This document shows positions 16,907 to 26,127 of a stretch of 64,000 bases of DNA, piece by piece. The notes under the pieces were generated by a model. It was not told the origin of the DNA, searched no databases, and saw only the letters and a program-made list of their open reading frames with translations. Within the stretch, counting starts at the first letter, position 1. Every line of letters begins with the position of its first letter. A program made the translations under genes and the position numbers. Origin of the DNA: an uncultured Muribaculaceae bacterium. GTDB lineage: Bacteria > Bacteroidota > Bacteroidia > Bacteroidales > Muribaculaceae. The DNA lies in the NCBI GenBank assembly GCA_910579185.1, contig CAJTTG010000005.1, positions 1 to 64,000 of the forward strand, written 5' to 3'.

Positions 16907-18439
16907 TTAAAATATGAATGATAGTGCGATGTCTACATTGTCCGTCCGAATTCCCCGGGCATAGCTTCCGTGGTTGTAGCGGCCGCTCAGTTGCAGAGCA
17001 TACTTGTTGTTGATCGCACGCGAGGCATGTACGCCGGCACCTATCGTCGTGTGGCTTTTTGAAAGAATGTCATATTTGTCGACCTCCATATCGCGTAGCT
17101 GCGGCAGCGTCGAGGAATCATATTCCATATTCATGTTGCAGTCAGCCGGAGCGGCATAGTGCGCCGAGAGGCTGACTCCCATGCGCCATAGTCGGCCGAG
17201 TCCGCGGTCGGCTCTCAGGCTGATGCCGGGGGTGATATGACTCAGGGTGATATGGCGTTTCGGGTCGGCATACGACTCACGGCTACGTTCATAAACGGCT
17301 TCCGGTTTGACCGACAGCTCTGTCGCGTTGTCCGGACGCCATTGCCACAGGCCGCTGACGCTCAATGCGGTCAGCGTGTGGGTGTACATATCCATTGATC
17401 CGATCTGCGGATAGATATTGCCTGCCGGATCGCCGAAGATGTTCTCCGTGCCGGTGCGTTTGGTGATCGTCGCTCCGGCATTCACCGCCCAGTCGTGCTG
17501 TTCGCCCGGAGCGAGCCAGCCGCCTTGCAGTCGAAGGCTGTTTTCGCTGACCGAAGCCAGTGGCAGCTTGTTAAGGCCGGTCAGGATATGGTCAAATGCA
17601 AAATTGCGGTAACTCACCGACAGTACACCACCGCGCTGGCTCGACGGATATAGGTCGAGGCTCGCGCCCCAGCGTTGTCCATTGTAATAGTGGCTGGCGC
17701 TGTTGGAGGTGAATCGTTGGTAGTGTGTCCCGAGGCCGGTCAGATGCCAGAATGCTCCTGTGGTCATCTCGTTGACGAACTCAAGGCTGCATGTCTGTTT
17801 GTATTTGCGGAAGTTGACACTAACTCCGGCATGATAGTCGCTTGAACCTATTCTCATCGCGCCGCCTACGCTTATATCGAGCTTGCCGGTGACGTTGCGT
17901 GGGCGCGGATCCACATTGCGGTAATAGAGTCCGGCCGTGTAGCCCAGACTGACGCCCCAGCTCCAGCGGTCGTTATGGTCAGCATAGCCTCCGGAGAAAC
18001 TGTAGATCTCCCCTTTGAGATCGCCGCCCACGGAGTCGGCCGTGAAATAGGGATAGATCAGATCGGCGTCGGAACTCTCGTTCCACACCACCGACCGTTC
18101 ATGTCCGTTATGATAGGCTGCCGATCCCCAGAGGGTCGAACTTTTGTGCTTGATATAGCTGTCGGCCTCTATGCCCCAGTAGTCGAGTCCGTCGCCACGC
18201 TGGCGGTCTATGGCCTCGCTCTGACGCTCGTTGCGGTAGACGCCCGACAGCGAGCTGTAGCTCTCCGCGAGCATCCACTGCTTGATCGCCGGATTCTCGT
18301 AGGCCTGCGGTGTCATGCGCCATAGCTGGCTTTCGTATGCGGCTATTCGGGTGTTGACAGATGCGACAGAGTCGGCGGTAGCCCCGTGAGCTGCCGTCGA
18401 CACTGCCGTTGTTATCAATAAAGTTATCGCTAATTTCAT
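16907..18439 (-). CDS. DUF6850 family outer-membrane beta-barrel protein
   Basis: A 510-residue protein with a signal peptide (about 1-19, STAAHGATA) and a long series of alternating amphipathic strands ending in the outer-membrane signature DNVDIALSFIF. I assign it to DUF6850 from memory of the family's position next to DUF4876 and TonB receptors. Function is unknown. Its start overlaps the stop of the DUF4876 gene by 4 bp (ATGA), so translation is probably coupled. The M16 peptidase gene follows after 19 bp. It is probably an outer-membrane channel or surface component working with the TonB receptor. Confidence 0.75.
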   Translation of the reverse strand: MKLAITLLITTAVSTAAHGATADSVASVNTRIAAYESQLWRMTPQAYENPAIKQWMLAESYSSLSGVYRNERQSEAIDRQRGDGLDYWGIEADSYIKHKSSTLWGSAAYHNGHERSVVWNESSDADLIYPYFTADSVGGDLKGEIYSFSGGYADHNDRWSWGVSLGYTAGLYYRNVDPRPRNVTGKLDISVGGAMRIGSSDYHAGVSVNFRKYKQTCSLEFVNEMTTGAFWHLTGLGTHYQRFTSNSASHYYNGQRWGASLDLYPSSQRGGVLSVSYRNFAFDHILTGLNKLPLASVSENSLRLQGGWLAPGEQHDWAVNAGATITKRTGTENIFGDPAGNIYPQIGSMDMYTHTLTALSVSGLWQWRPDNATELSVKPEAVYERSRESYADPKRHITLSHITPGISLRADRGLGRLWRMGVSLSAHYAAPADCNMNMEYDSSTLPQLRDMEVDKYDILSKSHTTIGAGVHASRAINNKYALQLSGRYNHGSYARGIRTDNVDIALSFIF

Positions 18440-19719
18440 TGCATGGGTGTTACGCCGTCGTAGGTTTTGGTGGTGCAGAGTGTGCCGTCGGCGTTGATGG
18501 CTGTACCCTGAAGTTCAATTTCCGATGCGGTTACAAAGGCGTTGAAGTCTTCGGTCGAATTATTGGTGTCTTTCAGCACAGGATTGCCGGCCTCGTTGAC
18601 GTACAGCATCTTGCGGCGCACGCTGTGGAAGAAACGGGTCTTGTCGGAGCTGCTTGTCGCTACCCATGTCCAGCCGCAGTCGAGTGCCGGAGATGTCACG
18701 TTCCATGCATAGTTGTCGCGGAGGGCGATGTTGACAACGTCGATCACCTCATTGTTGGGGATATAATAACCGGTCTTGTTCATTGTTAGCACGGCACCGG
18801 TGGCTGGGATTGTGAGTTCGTATGTTGCTTTGTAAACGTTGTCGGTTGTGAATGTCTCGGGATTGCTTACACGGGCTATGCCGATCGCGCGCTGTCCCTG
18901 GTCAAGAATGGTGATTGAGTTGGAATAGGAATAGATCTTGTCCATATTGGGAACATCAGGGTTGTCGGTGTCCTGCTGGCTTGCCACATTCGACACATCA
19001 TACCATTCAACGTCGGCGTGAGTCAGGTCGAACGACAGATCGTTGGTCAGTTTGTTGTTGTTGGCGCGGTCGGCGATCAGGAAATATTCGCCGGGCTGTA
19101 CCGGGAACTGGGTGCCGTTGCCGGGAACGGTGAACAGAGTGCGGATCACAACTGCTTCGTCCATGATGTCAGGATCGTAGGTATATTTCTGTGCTGTGGA
19201 GAAGTCACTCTCGAAGAATGAGATTCCGTCGGCGTAGAGCACGTGGTCGGTATTGTTGTAGAGCTTGATATATGTGTCGCGGATTTGAGCGCCGGCCGAA
19301 GTGGTTGTGCCGGTGTTGAAAACCTCGGCAATGATCAGGTCATCCGATTCGATGGTGTTGTAGGCTGTCAGCTCAATATTGTTTTCGCCGCTGCGGATCT
19401 CTACGTTCTGTTTCATAGCGCGCATGGTCGATTCTGCGCCGTTGCTCAGGCGCACCTGGGCGGTGTAGGTGATGTTATACAGTCCGGGCACCAGCTCTAT
19501 GTCTGATTTGTTGGTGAATGTCTTCACCTGATTGGTCGATACATTGACAAAGGTATATTCCTCGCTCAGGATCTCTGCGTCAGTGATCTCTTCGGGGAGG
19601 GTGATGTTCAGACTCACGGGATAGTAAACGATGGGTGCGTCATCGTCCGAGCAGGAGGTCAGGCCTGCTGTCATGCCGCCAAGAAGTGCGGCTGCAAGAA
19701 TGAATTTTGTAATTTTCAT
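18436..19719 (-). CDS. DUF4876 lipoprotein
   Basis: A 427-residue lipoprotein with Cys23 in GLTSCSDDD. The N-terminal part (about 35-120) looks like an Ig-like domain. The region 125-400 carries the DUF4876 pattern: DLIIAEVFNTGTTT, RDTYIKLYNNTDHVLYADG, PGEYFLIADRANN and SFDLTHADVEWYDVS, which resembles lamin-tail-like (LTD) surface domains. The family commonly accompanies TonB receptors and DUF6850 barrels in Bacteroidetes, in the place SusD holds elsewhere; its ligand is unknown. It starts 103 bp after the TonB receptor stop and overlaps the DUF6850 gene by 4 bp. Confidence 0.85.
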   Translation of the reverse strand: MKITKFILAAALLGGMTAGLTSCSDDDAPIVYYPVSLNITLPEEITDAEILSEEYTFVNVSTNQVKTFTNKSDIELVPGLYNITYTAQVRLSNGAESTMRAMKQNVEIRSGENNIELTAYNTIESDDLIIAEVFNTGTTTSAGAQIRDTYIKLYNNTDHVLYADGISFFESDFSTAQKYTYDPDIMDEAVVIRTLFTVPGNGTQFPVQPGEYFLIADRANNNKLTNDLSFDLTHADVEWYDVSNVASQQDTDNPDVPNMDKIYSYSNSITILDQGQRAIGIARVSNPETFTTDNVYKATYELTIPATGAVLTMNKTGYYIPNNEVIDVVNIALRDNYAWNVTSPALDCGWTWVATSSSDKTRFFHSVRRKMLYVNEAGNPVLKDTNNSTEDFNAFVTASEIELQGTAINADGTLCTTKTYDGVTPMQ

Positions 19720-19822
19720 GAGGTTAAAGTTTTTATGTTATGTTTTATTCAATTTTAATTTATTTCTGTAGGGTCGCAACCTGTTGCGGCCGCTTTTCAA
19801 AATCGGTTAATTTATCTGTCTG

Positions 19823-22600
19823 TCATATTGTTATCGTCGCCTCCATTCCGAAATATGCTTCCGATGTTCGGCGGATGGTCAACCCATTCGATTTGTAATC
19901 CGGCAGATAATCTATTATTCGGTTCACGTAGGCCGACAATCTCAGATAGCGCCCTATCTGCTTGGTGGCCTTGAAGTTGAGATACATTGCTGTCGGAACT
20001 TTCATCTGAGTGAACAGCTGTGGTGCGAAATCGCGGATCAGATGCTGTTTCAGGGCATCGGCGGCATCGGCGGCGGTGTAGGGATGGATCTCGCCGTCGT
20101 CGGCCGATATATAGCCCACGGGGATGCCGTTTTCTGGTAGCTTGCGGCTCTTGACCCACCAAACGCATTGCAACGTAGTGGTGAAGATCAGTCCCCATCG
20201 GGGTATCTGGGTGTCAAACATGAAGTTTGTGTTGAATTGGTCGTTGACGCGGCCGTCGGTCGTGTCGTAGAGACCTACGAATTTATCGCTGATCGCGGTG
20301 TTGTTGATAACGGTGCTGATCGGGTAATACAGCATCTGTGAGTTCGAATAGGTGGAGCGAAACCATGCGCCGGTCACGGTCAATGCCGTTGCAAGTGGTT
20401 TCCAGCGTGCCGTCGAGAGCTGTAGTTCGATGCCCTGCTTGTTGATCCTGGTGCCGTTGGTCACTTTGTTATATCCGTCCAGAATCTTCATGTCGGTGTA
20501 GGGCAGTCCATCGGTTGTGGGTGGCGCGGTCAGTTCGCCCGGTTTGATGCCGCTCTGGTCATATTTGCGGAATTCATAGCTCTCGTAGATCCTTGAGTAG
20601 CGGTAGCCGTCGTTCATCCGTTCGCGGAAGTAGGTCACGGAGAGCCGGTTCTTGCCCCAGTCCACGCCGAGGCGAAGTTCCCATTTCTTGTTTCTCGCCG
20701 CTTTCAGATCATAGTTCGTAGGATCGGTGATATACGTTCTGAGGTTGACGGCCGACAGATTGTACGGGTCGTTGATGTCATAGTAGCCGAGCTGGACGAA
20801 ATCGGAGTAGTGGACCTGTGGGAATAGATAGTCCAGTGTCGGCATTTTGGTGGTAAGACCGAAGCCGCCGGCTATGGAGAACTGCATCGGCAGTCCTGCG
20901 GCCTCAAACGATGGGAATGTCCATTGGGCGTTTATTCTCGGGTCTATGTAGGGGCGCCCTGAAAGATAGTAGCGGCTGTCGAGCGAGGGGAGTGCCATCA
21001 GGCGTGCGCCTATCTGGGCCTCTAACTTGTGACTTCCGAACAGCGATGTGATTCCCTCCTCTAAAAAGGCCGATACGGTGTGCAGGGCTGGCACGTCGCG
21101 ATAGGCGCGTGGACGTGTTGTCCAGCCTCCGCTCAAAGGTCTGTCGAGGTCATAGATCTGACCGCGGCCATAGTTCTTGGTGAAGGTCCATTCAAAGCCT
21201 CCCTTGTAGTTGTGGAGCCAGCGTCCTGTCGAGGCCGATCCGGCGGCGCGGAGTTTGGTGTATATGTCAACTGGTTTGCCGTCAATCTGGAAATCCGACA
21301 GATAGGTGCCGAGAAGGTATTTCCCGTCATGCACTCCATCTTCCCATGTTGTGGGGGCAAGCGGTGTGCCGTTGGCGGTCACTTGTTTGCGTCGTGTTAG
21401 CTGATCGCTGACGTAGGCCACCGATGTATTGAGCCCGGCGGATTCAAGCCACGATATTTTCGGGAACGTGAATGTCAGGTCTGAGGTCAGCGACGCGCGG
21501 TTGTATTTGCTCTTGTATTCGTCGATCTTGCGTTGGTTGAGGTCGGGGTCAACTTTGGCATTGTCGAACGAGCCGGTATAGTCTGCGCTCAGATTCCAGA
21601 CGGTGCCTACCGCCGGCCTGTCCCAGCGAAGACGCATTCGGATTGACGCATTGGCGCGTTTGTAGTTCTCGAGATTGTTGCGCGGATCGCTCTTGGAATC
21701 GAGGAAGCCGGCATCTATGTTCATAACGTGGTCGCTGTTGCCGAGGTTGAAACCTTTGCCGGCGGAGAAGAGCTTGCTGTATTCGTCGGCTTTGAATCTT
21801 GCGGTCCATGGTGTTGCACGGCGGATGCGTTTGATGTTGACAACGCCGGAGGTCAGGTTGCCGTATTCTGCCGACGGGATACCGCGCATCACCTCCACGC
21901 TCTCTATGTTGTCGGTGGAGATCGAACGCATGTCTACACCTCGGTTCACCGTCGATCGGACGTAGGATGCATCGCCGCTGCTTGCTCCCGGTACTTCTGT
22001 CAGGTTGCCGTCGGTGTTGATGGGGGTGCCGTCGACCACAAACGGGGTGCCGAGTGATGAGATTGCATAGTCCGGGTCGGTGCTCAAGGCTCCGCTGGCG
22101 CCTATGTTGCCGGTTTCTCGAAGTGAGATGGTGTTGCTGCGGCCCATATCCGGGGTCTTGGATATATTGCCCGGAAGCAGTTCGAGCAGGTCGGTGAAGC
22201 TCGTAGGCTGGAGATGCGACATGGCGGCGCGGTCTATTCGTGATCCGCTGGTAAGTCCGGTGTTCTCGCGTGCCGTGACAACCACCTCACCTAAATTGCG
22301 GTTGTCAGGTTGCAATGCTGTGGTGAATGTCTTGTCGGCGGTGCCGCTTAGCGGAGTCTCAAAAGTTGTATAGCCTATGTATGAGATGCTTAAGGTTTGT
22401 TTCCCGGATGGAACGCGGAGACTCCAGTGTCCATCTGTGTCTGTGTGCGTGATGAGGTTGCCGGGTGCTATCTTGATTGTTGCGAATGGAAGAGGTTCGC
22501 CGGTTTGCTGGTCTGTGACGGTTCCGTTGAGAACGCGGTCGGCTGCCTGTGCACTGATTCCAAGTACGATGGTTATGAAAAATATGATAAATTTTCTCAT
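19823..22600 (-). CDS. TonB-dependent outer-membrane receptor
   Basis: I place the start at the ATG at 22600 (MRKFIIFFITIVLGISAQAAD, signal peptide, 925 residues). An in-frame ATG at 22672 would add 24 residues but lies upstream of the -7 box and is unlikely. Domains: carboxypeptidase-D-like (about 20-105, GTVTDQQTGEPLPFATIKI), plug (110-260, EVVVTARENTG, SVEVMRGIPSAEYGNLTSGVVNIKR) and a barrel with C-terminal YFGMEATITI. It lacks a SusD partner and is followed by DUF4876, DUF6850 and M16 genes. The substrate is unknown; peptides or a peptide-bound cofactor fit the protease in the operon. Confidence 0.92.
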   Translation of the reverse strand: MRKFIIFFITIVLGISAQAADRVLNGTVTDQQTGEPLPFATIKIAPGNLITHTDTDGHWSLRVPSGKQTLSISYIGYTTFETPLSGTADKTFTTALQPDNRNLGEVVVTARENTGLTSGSRIDRAAMSHLQPTSFTDLLELLPGNISKTPDMGRSNTISLRETGNIGASGALSTDPDYAISSLGTPFVVDGTPINTDGNLTEVPGASSGDASYVRSTVNRGVDMRSISTDNIESVEVMRGIPSAEYGNLTSGVVNIKRIRRATPWTARFKADEYSKLFSAGKGFNLGNSDHVMNIDAGFLDSKSDPRNNLENYKRANASIRMRLRWDRPAVGTVWNLSADYTGSFDNAKVDPDLNQRKIDEYKSKYNRASLTSDLTFTFPKISWLESAGLNTSVAYVSDQLTRRKQVTANGTPLAPTTWEDGVHDGKYLLGTYLSDFQIDGKPVDIYTKLRAAGSASTGRWLHNYKGGFEWTFTKNYGRGQIYDLDRPLSGGWTTRPRAYRDVPALHTVSAFLEEGITSLFGSHKLEAQIGARLMALPSLDSRYYLSGRPYIDPRINAQWTFPSFEAAGLPMQFSIAGGFGLTTKMPTLDYLFPQVHYSDFVQLGYYDINDPYNLSAVNLRTYITDPTNYDLKAARNKKWELRLGVDWGKNRLSVTYFRERMNDGYRYSRIYESYEFRKYDQSGIKPGELTAPPTTDGLPYTDMKILDGYNKVTNGTRINKQGIELQLSTARWKPLATALTVTGAWFRSTYSNSQMLYYPISTVINNTAISDKFVGLYDTTDGRVNDQFNTNFMFDTQIPRWGLIFTTTLQCVWWVKSRKLPENGIPVGYISADDGEIHPYTAADAADALKQHLIRDFAPQLFTQMKVPTAMYLNFKATKQIGRYLRLSAYVNRIIDYLPDYKSNGLTIRRTSEAYFGMEATITI

Positions 22601-22641
22601 TCGGAGATGGGATGATTGCTGTAGTTCTGCTTTTCGCAGTG

Positions 22642-22690
22642 CAAAATTACTGCTTCCTATCCCCTCGGTCAATACCCAAAAGTAGGTATT
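22642..22690 (-). promoter_or_regulatory. Promoter and possible operator of the TonB-DUF4876 operon
   Basis: The -7 box TAATTTTG is at 22649-22642 on the minus strand, with ATTG about 20 bp upstream as a weak -33. Two inverted repeats are present: GCAGT/ACTGC flanking the -7 box (22636-22640, 22649-22653) and AATACC/GGTATT (22671-22676, 22685-22690) next to the -33. A regulator site is likely but unproven. Confidence 0.5.
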
Positions 22691-22761
22691 TTTTACCCCT
22701 GATTTCTATTCCGGATACCCATAATTATAGAGATGTTACCCCTTGTTTGGCATCCGTATGG

Positions 22762-22796
22762 CACGAGCCTTCGGATAAATGGACCGAAGGCTCGTG
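22762..22796 (-). terminator. Strong hairpin after the glycoside hydrolase gene
   Basis: CACGAGCCTTCGG (22762-22774) and CCGAAGGCTCGTG (22784-22796) form a perfect 13-bp stem with a 9-nt loop, 32 bp beyond the stop at 22828. No T-run follows on either strand, so it may be a transcript 3' stabiliser or an imperfect terminator. Confidence 0.6.
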
Positions 22797-22827
22797 TTAT
22801 ATAGGTGTTTAGCCGGTATGGCTCAGA

Positions 22828-25800
22828 TCATTTGATGTACACTTTGTCTTTTCCTACAATGTAGATGCCGGGGGTGAGATTCTCCGGATTGCGCTGACGG
22901 CCGTTGAGGTCATAGACTCGTTTCTCGGAATCATCCTGAGTTGTATCCGGAGTTATGGATTCGATTCCGCCAAGCGGTGTGTCATGGCTTCCGTCGAAAA
23001 CATAGACCGATGATCCGGGAATGCTGACCGATATGGGGGTGTCAAGGTTCAATGCCTTGTTGTCGGTTGATAGCCCGGAAAGATCTGCCTGATCTTCAAA
23101 TGCTTTCTCAAGATAGAGCGCACGGGTCTCATAATCGGGAATCTCAAGGACATCGCGCAGGGTGAATGTGAAGGTCTTGGCACTGGTCGACGGGTTGCGG
23201 AGTGTCAGCACGGCATCATTGCCGTTCCATGCGGCCCAGCCATAGACGTTGGCGCTTGATCCATCCCATGGATTGCCACCCACCCAATGGATATCGGGGA
23301 GAACTTCTGCGTTCTTTTCCTGCCATTTGATGCAATTGGCGATATCTTTCCAGAGTGCCCCGTTGTTGATGCTGTTGAGCAGTTTGGAGTCGCAGTAGAG
23401 TTCTACCATACCGGAGCCGCATGCAAACGCGCACCGGATCTCGCGGACTATGCCGGCGTAATCCATGTTTTTGGAAACATCGCCGTATTCTGTCAGGATA
23501 ACGCCATGGGTCATCAGGGTATTGATCGGGCACAGGGGCGAATTCTGTATGAAGTTCTGGTAAACCAGACGGTCTCGGTAGGTGATCCATTTCTCTCGGT
23601 CTGTGCCTTGGTTACCGATCTCGCCGTAGTCCTGTTCCTGACGCCATACGGCATCTGTGTAATGGAACCAGAATGGGGAGGCCCAGGTGCCCACGGTGGT
23701 GTTGAAGAACATGTCGGGGCGGATCTCACGGACAGCACTCAGTATGTCAATTATTCCCTCTGCGTTTTCCTCGCCGGTGTATCCTGAGTCGGGGCCGGTG
23801 GAACTGAATTGGGCGCTGATACCGTCGAGCTTGAAGAAGCAGAAGTTGTATTTGTCAACCATGTCGCTGCATGCGTTGAGGAACACGTTATAGTAGGCCG
23901 GATTGCTGAGTTGCATACCACCTTTGTCCGACCAGTAGGCACGGCGTAGATCGCCTGATGTGCCGTAGCCACCTACCGGACCGAGCCATGCGCCTGTGCC
24001 GGCGCCTATCTGGTTTGCAACCTCGTAGGGCTCTTTGAAGCCGTTAGGGAAGCCTTTGTTGAAGGACCATGTGCCATACTCATCCCAGCCGTCATCCCAG
24101 ACAAATGCTTTGATACCTACTCCATGCTTGTCAAAGAGGTTGGTCTTCCATTCGTTGACCACTCCAACGCAGTCCTCGGCGGTCATGTGTCCTTCGTAGG
24201 TCGCGGAGTTGTTGCGGTCAATATTTAGCTCATACCATGAGTTGTAGTGGGGGAAGGGACGCCATGCCACGGCTCGTTCTCTCTCGCTGTATGCTAAGAA
24301 TGATCGGCGTGCCTGATCGGGGGCGATGAGTCCTACAACACTGCTTACTTTCCAGCTTTTGCCGGCCTCAAGTGTCGTGTGACGGCTCCAGAGGCCTTGG
24401 ATTATTCGGGTTTCGTCCTCTCCGTCACCGCCGGTTGTGTTCTGCTCGAAACCGCTGGCCTGGCTGACGCTGGGATTCCAGGTGATGGTGCCGCTCGATG
24501 TGACGGTCTCGGTTCTGACTTCAATGAAGTAGCGGACGTAGTATGTGCCGGCTTCAGGAATGTCGATATTGTAGACGTTGTCGTTAGATACTCCGCCGGT
24601 GAATCCGATGTGGTAGTCCGAGGCAACTACATTCTCATCTTTGTCAAGAAGATCCACGCCGAGGATGTTCAGGCCGTGTGAACCGCTTCCGTAACGGAAG
24701 GTGACGGTGTGGTTGCCGCCGGTGGTTGCCTTGATGAAGCCGCGTTTGCCTCTGACATAGCTGGAGCTGAAGCCAAGGTTGGTGATGCCGGTAGGTAAAG
24801 TTGTGCCGGTTGGTGCCCATGTCCAGTACGATGGGTTGGCAACGATCCCTTCATAGTAATCGTTTGTTGTGTCCGGACTCCACGCTGAGTATGTGAATCC
24901 TTCGTCTGCGGTCATTCCGCTTGTGGTGCTGCCGCTGCTGCTGGTCGAGATCACGCTGGGGCTCCACGTGATGGTGCCGCTGGAGGTGATGCCTTCTGTC
25001 TTGGTGTCCATGAAGTAGCGGACGAGGTAGGTGCCGGCTGCTGGAACATTGAGGGTGTAGACATTGTTGCTTGCTGCGCCTCCTGTATAGCCGGTGTGAT
25101 AGTCCGAGGCGACTACATTGCCATCGCTATCAAGCAGGTCTACGCCAAGGATATTCAGCCTGTGGGTACCGCTGGTATAGCGGAAAGTAACGGTGTGGGT
25201 GCCGCTCTGGCTGAATTTGCCGAAGCCGCGTTTGCCGTGGACATCGGATGCCGTGAAGCCGAGTGATTTTATTCCTGCCGGTAGTTCTGATCCCGGTTGC
25301 CAGGTGAAATATAGGGGGTTGCTGACGGTCGTGGCGTAATCGTCGTTGGTGTCGCGGCTCCAGCTGTTGAGCATGAATCCTTCGTCGGCGGTTACGGCTC
25401 CTGTCGTGCCATTGTCTGCGGTCTCTATGCTGTTGATGCCGGTAGGCGTTTCAAGTCCGGCGAAGATGCTCTCTGAGGCAAGAACGGCTCCTCGGGTGTT
25501 GCCGATAACCTCAGGTGCGTCCGCTGCGTTGATCTCATAAATCATCGGGATTACGTTGTGCATCTCGACATCATTCACCGCTGTCAGCGTCAGCTCTGTG
25601 CGAAGGTAATGGGAGCCGTCGCGGAGTATGGCTCGCCATTCAAAACGCAGGTCGCCATATTCAAGTGTTGCACGGATGCTGTGACCCGGGAGTCTCTCAG
25701 AGGCTACGGTGGCGGTGGGATCGGCGGTCAGCAACTCGTGCCCCCAGGAGGTTACGGTCATTGATGAGGCTGGAACTTTGTTTCCTTCATTGCCGAGAGC

Positions 25801-26073
25801 TACTGTAAATAATTCAGTGCCGGCTTTTAAACCCATTTCGGGGCATCCGCCGAAAAGTAGTTTGCCATCCTCGTTCAGGAATGTGGCGGTCAGAAGCTCA
25901 TTCGATAATGTCAGTTCTGTAGTCCCATCCCCGGTGTAGTTGGCCTCTCCGGCTTGTACTATCTGTGGAAAGATGACCGATTGGGCGTTCGCGGTCTGTG
26001 TTGTCACATTTGCCGACAGTGCAAGCAGCAGGGCGGACAAAAATGTGTTGACGCGAATTGTTGTTTTCCTCAT
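22828..26073 (-). CDS. Secreted multidomain glycoside hydrolase (clan GH-D-like)
   Basis: 1081 residues. Signal peptide 1-30, a beta-sandwich supersandwich domain (about 31-220), two tandem modules of about 150 residues (227-374 and 387-538), the rest of the sandwich domain, then a TIM barrel (about 600-930) with FVWDDGW (657-663), GAWLGPVGGYG, FFKLDG (747-751; D750 is a candidate nucleophile) and WRQEQD (810-815). The barrel resembles the alpha-galactosidase/alpha-N-acetylgalactosaminidase group (GH27/GH36 clan), but I cannot fix the family; GH101-like is an alternative. The C-terminus (VYDLNGRQRNPENLTPGIYI) is a T9SS-type sorting-tail motif, suggesting surface export. The gene lies 54 bp after cytidine deaminase. 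Confidence 0.75.
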   Translation of the reverse strand: MRKTTIRVNTFLSALLLALSANVTTQTANAQSVIFPQIVQAGEANYTGDGTTELTLSNELLTATFLNEDGKLLFGGCPEMGLKAGTELFTVALGNEGNKVPASSMTVTSWGHELLTADPTATVASERLPGHSIRATLEYGDLRFEWRAILRDGSHYLRTELTLTAVNDVEMHNVIPMIYEINAADAPEVIGNTRGAVLASESIFAGLETPTGINSIETADNGTTGAVTADEGFMLNSWSRDTNDDYATTVSNPLYFTWQPGSELPAGIKSLGFTASDVHGKRGFGKFSQSGTHTVTFRYTSGTHRLNILGVDLLDSDGNVVASDYHTGYTGGAASNNVYTLNVPAAGTYLVRYFMDTKTEGITSSGTITWSPSVISTSSSGSTTSGMTADEGFTYSAWSPDTTNDYYEGIVANPSYWTWAPTGTTLPTGITNLGFSSSYVRGKRGFIKATTGGNHTVTFRYGSGSHGLNILGVDLLDKDENVVASDYHIGFTGGVSNDNVYNIDIPEAGTYYVRYFIEVRTETVTSSGTITWNPSVSQASGFEQNTTGGDGEDETRIIQGLWSRHTTLEAGKSWKVSSVVGLIAPDQARRSFLAYSERERAVAWRPFPHYNSWYELNIDRNNSATYEGHMTAEDCVGVVNEWKTNLFDKHGVGIKAFVWDDGWDEYGTWSFNKGFPNGFKEPYEVANQIGAGTGAWLGPVGGYGTSGDLRRAYWSDKGGMQLSNPAYYNVFLNACSDMVDKYNFCFFKLDGISAQFSSTGPDSGYTGEENAEGIIDILSAVREIRPDMFFNTTVGTWASPFWFHYTDAVWRQEQDYGEIGNQGTDREKWITYRDRLVYQNFIQNSPLCPINTLMTHGVILTEYGDVSKNMDYAGIVREIRCAFACGSGMVELYCDSKLLNSINNGALWKDIANCIKWQEKNAEVLPDIHWVGGNPWDGSSANVYGWAAWNGNDAVLTLRNPSTSAKTFTFTLRDVLEIPDYETRALYLEKAFEDQADLSGLSTDNKALNLDTPISVSIPGSSVYVFDGSHDTPLGGIESITPDTTQDDSEKRVYDLNGRQRNPENLTPGIYIVGKDKVYIK
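24460..24915 (-). repeat. Second copy of tandem 150-residue module
   Basis: Residues 387-538 of the glycoside hydrolase. It matches the first copy in many blocks: TADEGF, GKRGF, HTVTFRY, LNILGVDLLD, NVVASDYH and TSSGTITW. Confidence 0.85.
24952..25395 (-). repeat. First copy of tandem 150-residue module
   Basis: Residues 227-374 of the glycoside hydrolase, joined to the second copy by a Ser/Thr/Gly linker (STSSSGSTTSG). The fold is unknown; a beta-sandwich ligand-binding module is likely from the strand pattern. Confidence 0.85.
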
Positions 26074-26127
26074 GGTGATAATGTTTGTCGTTTAAGATTA
26101 ATTGGAGTGTTGTTCTCTGGTATTTGT

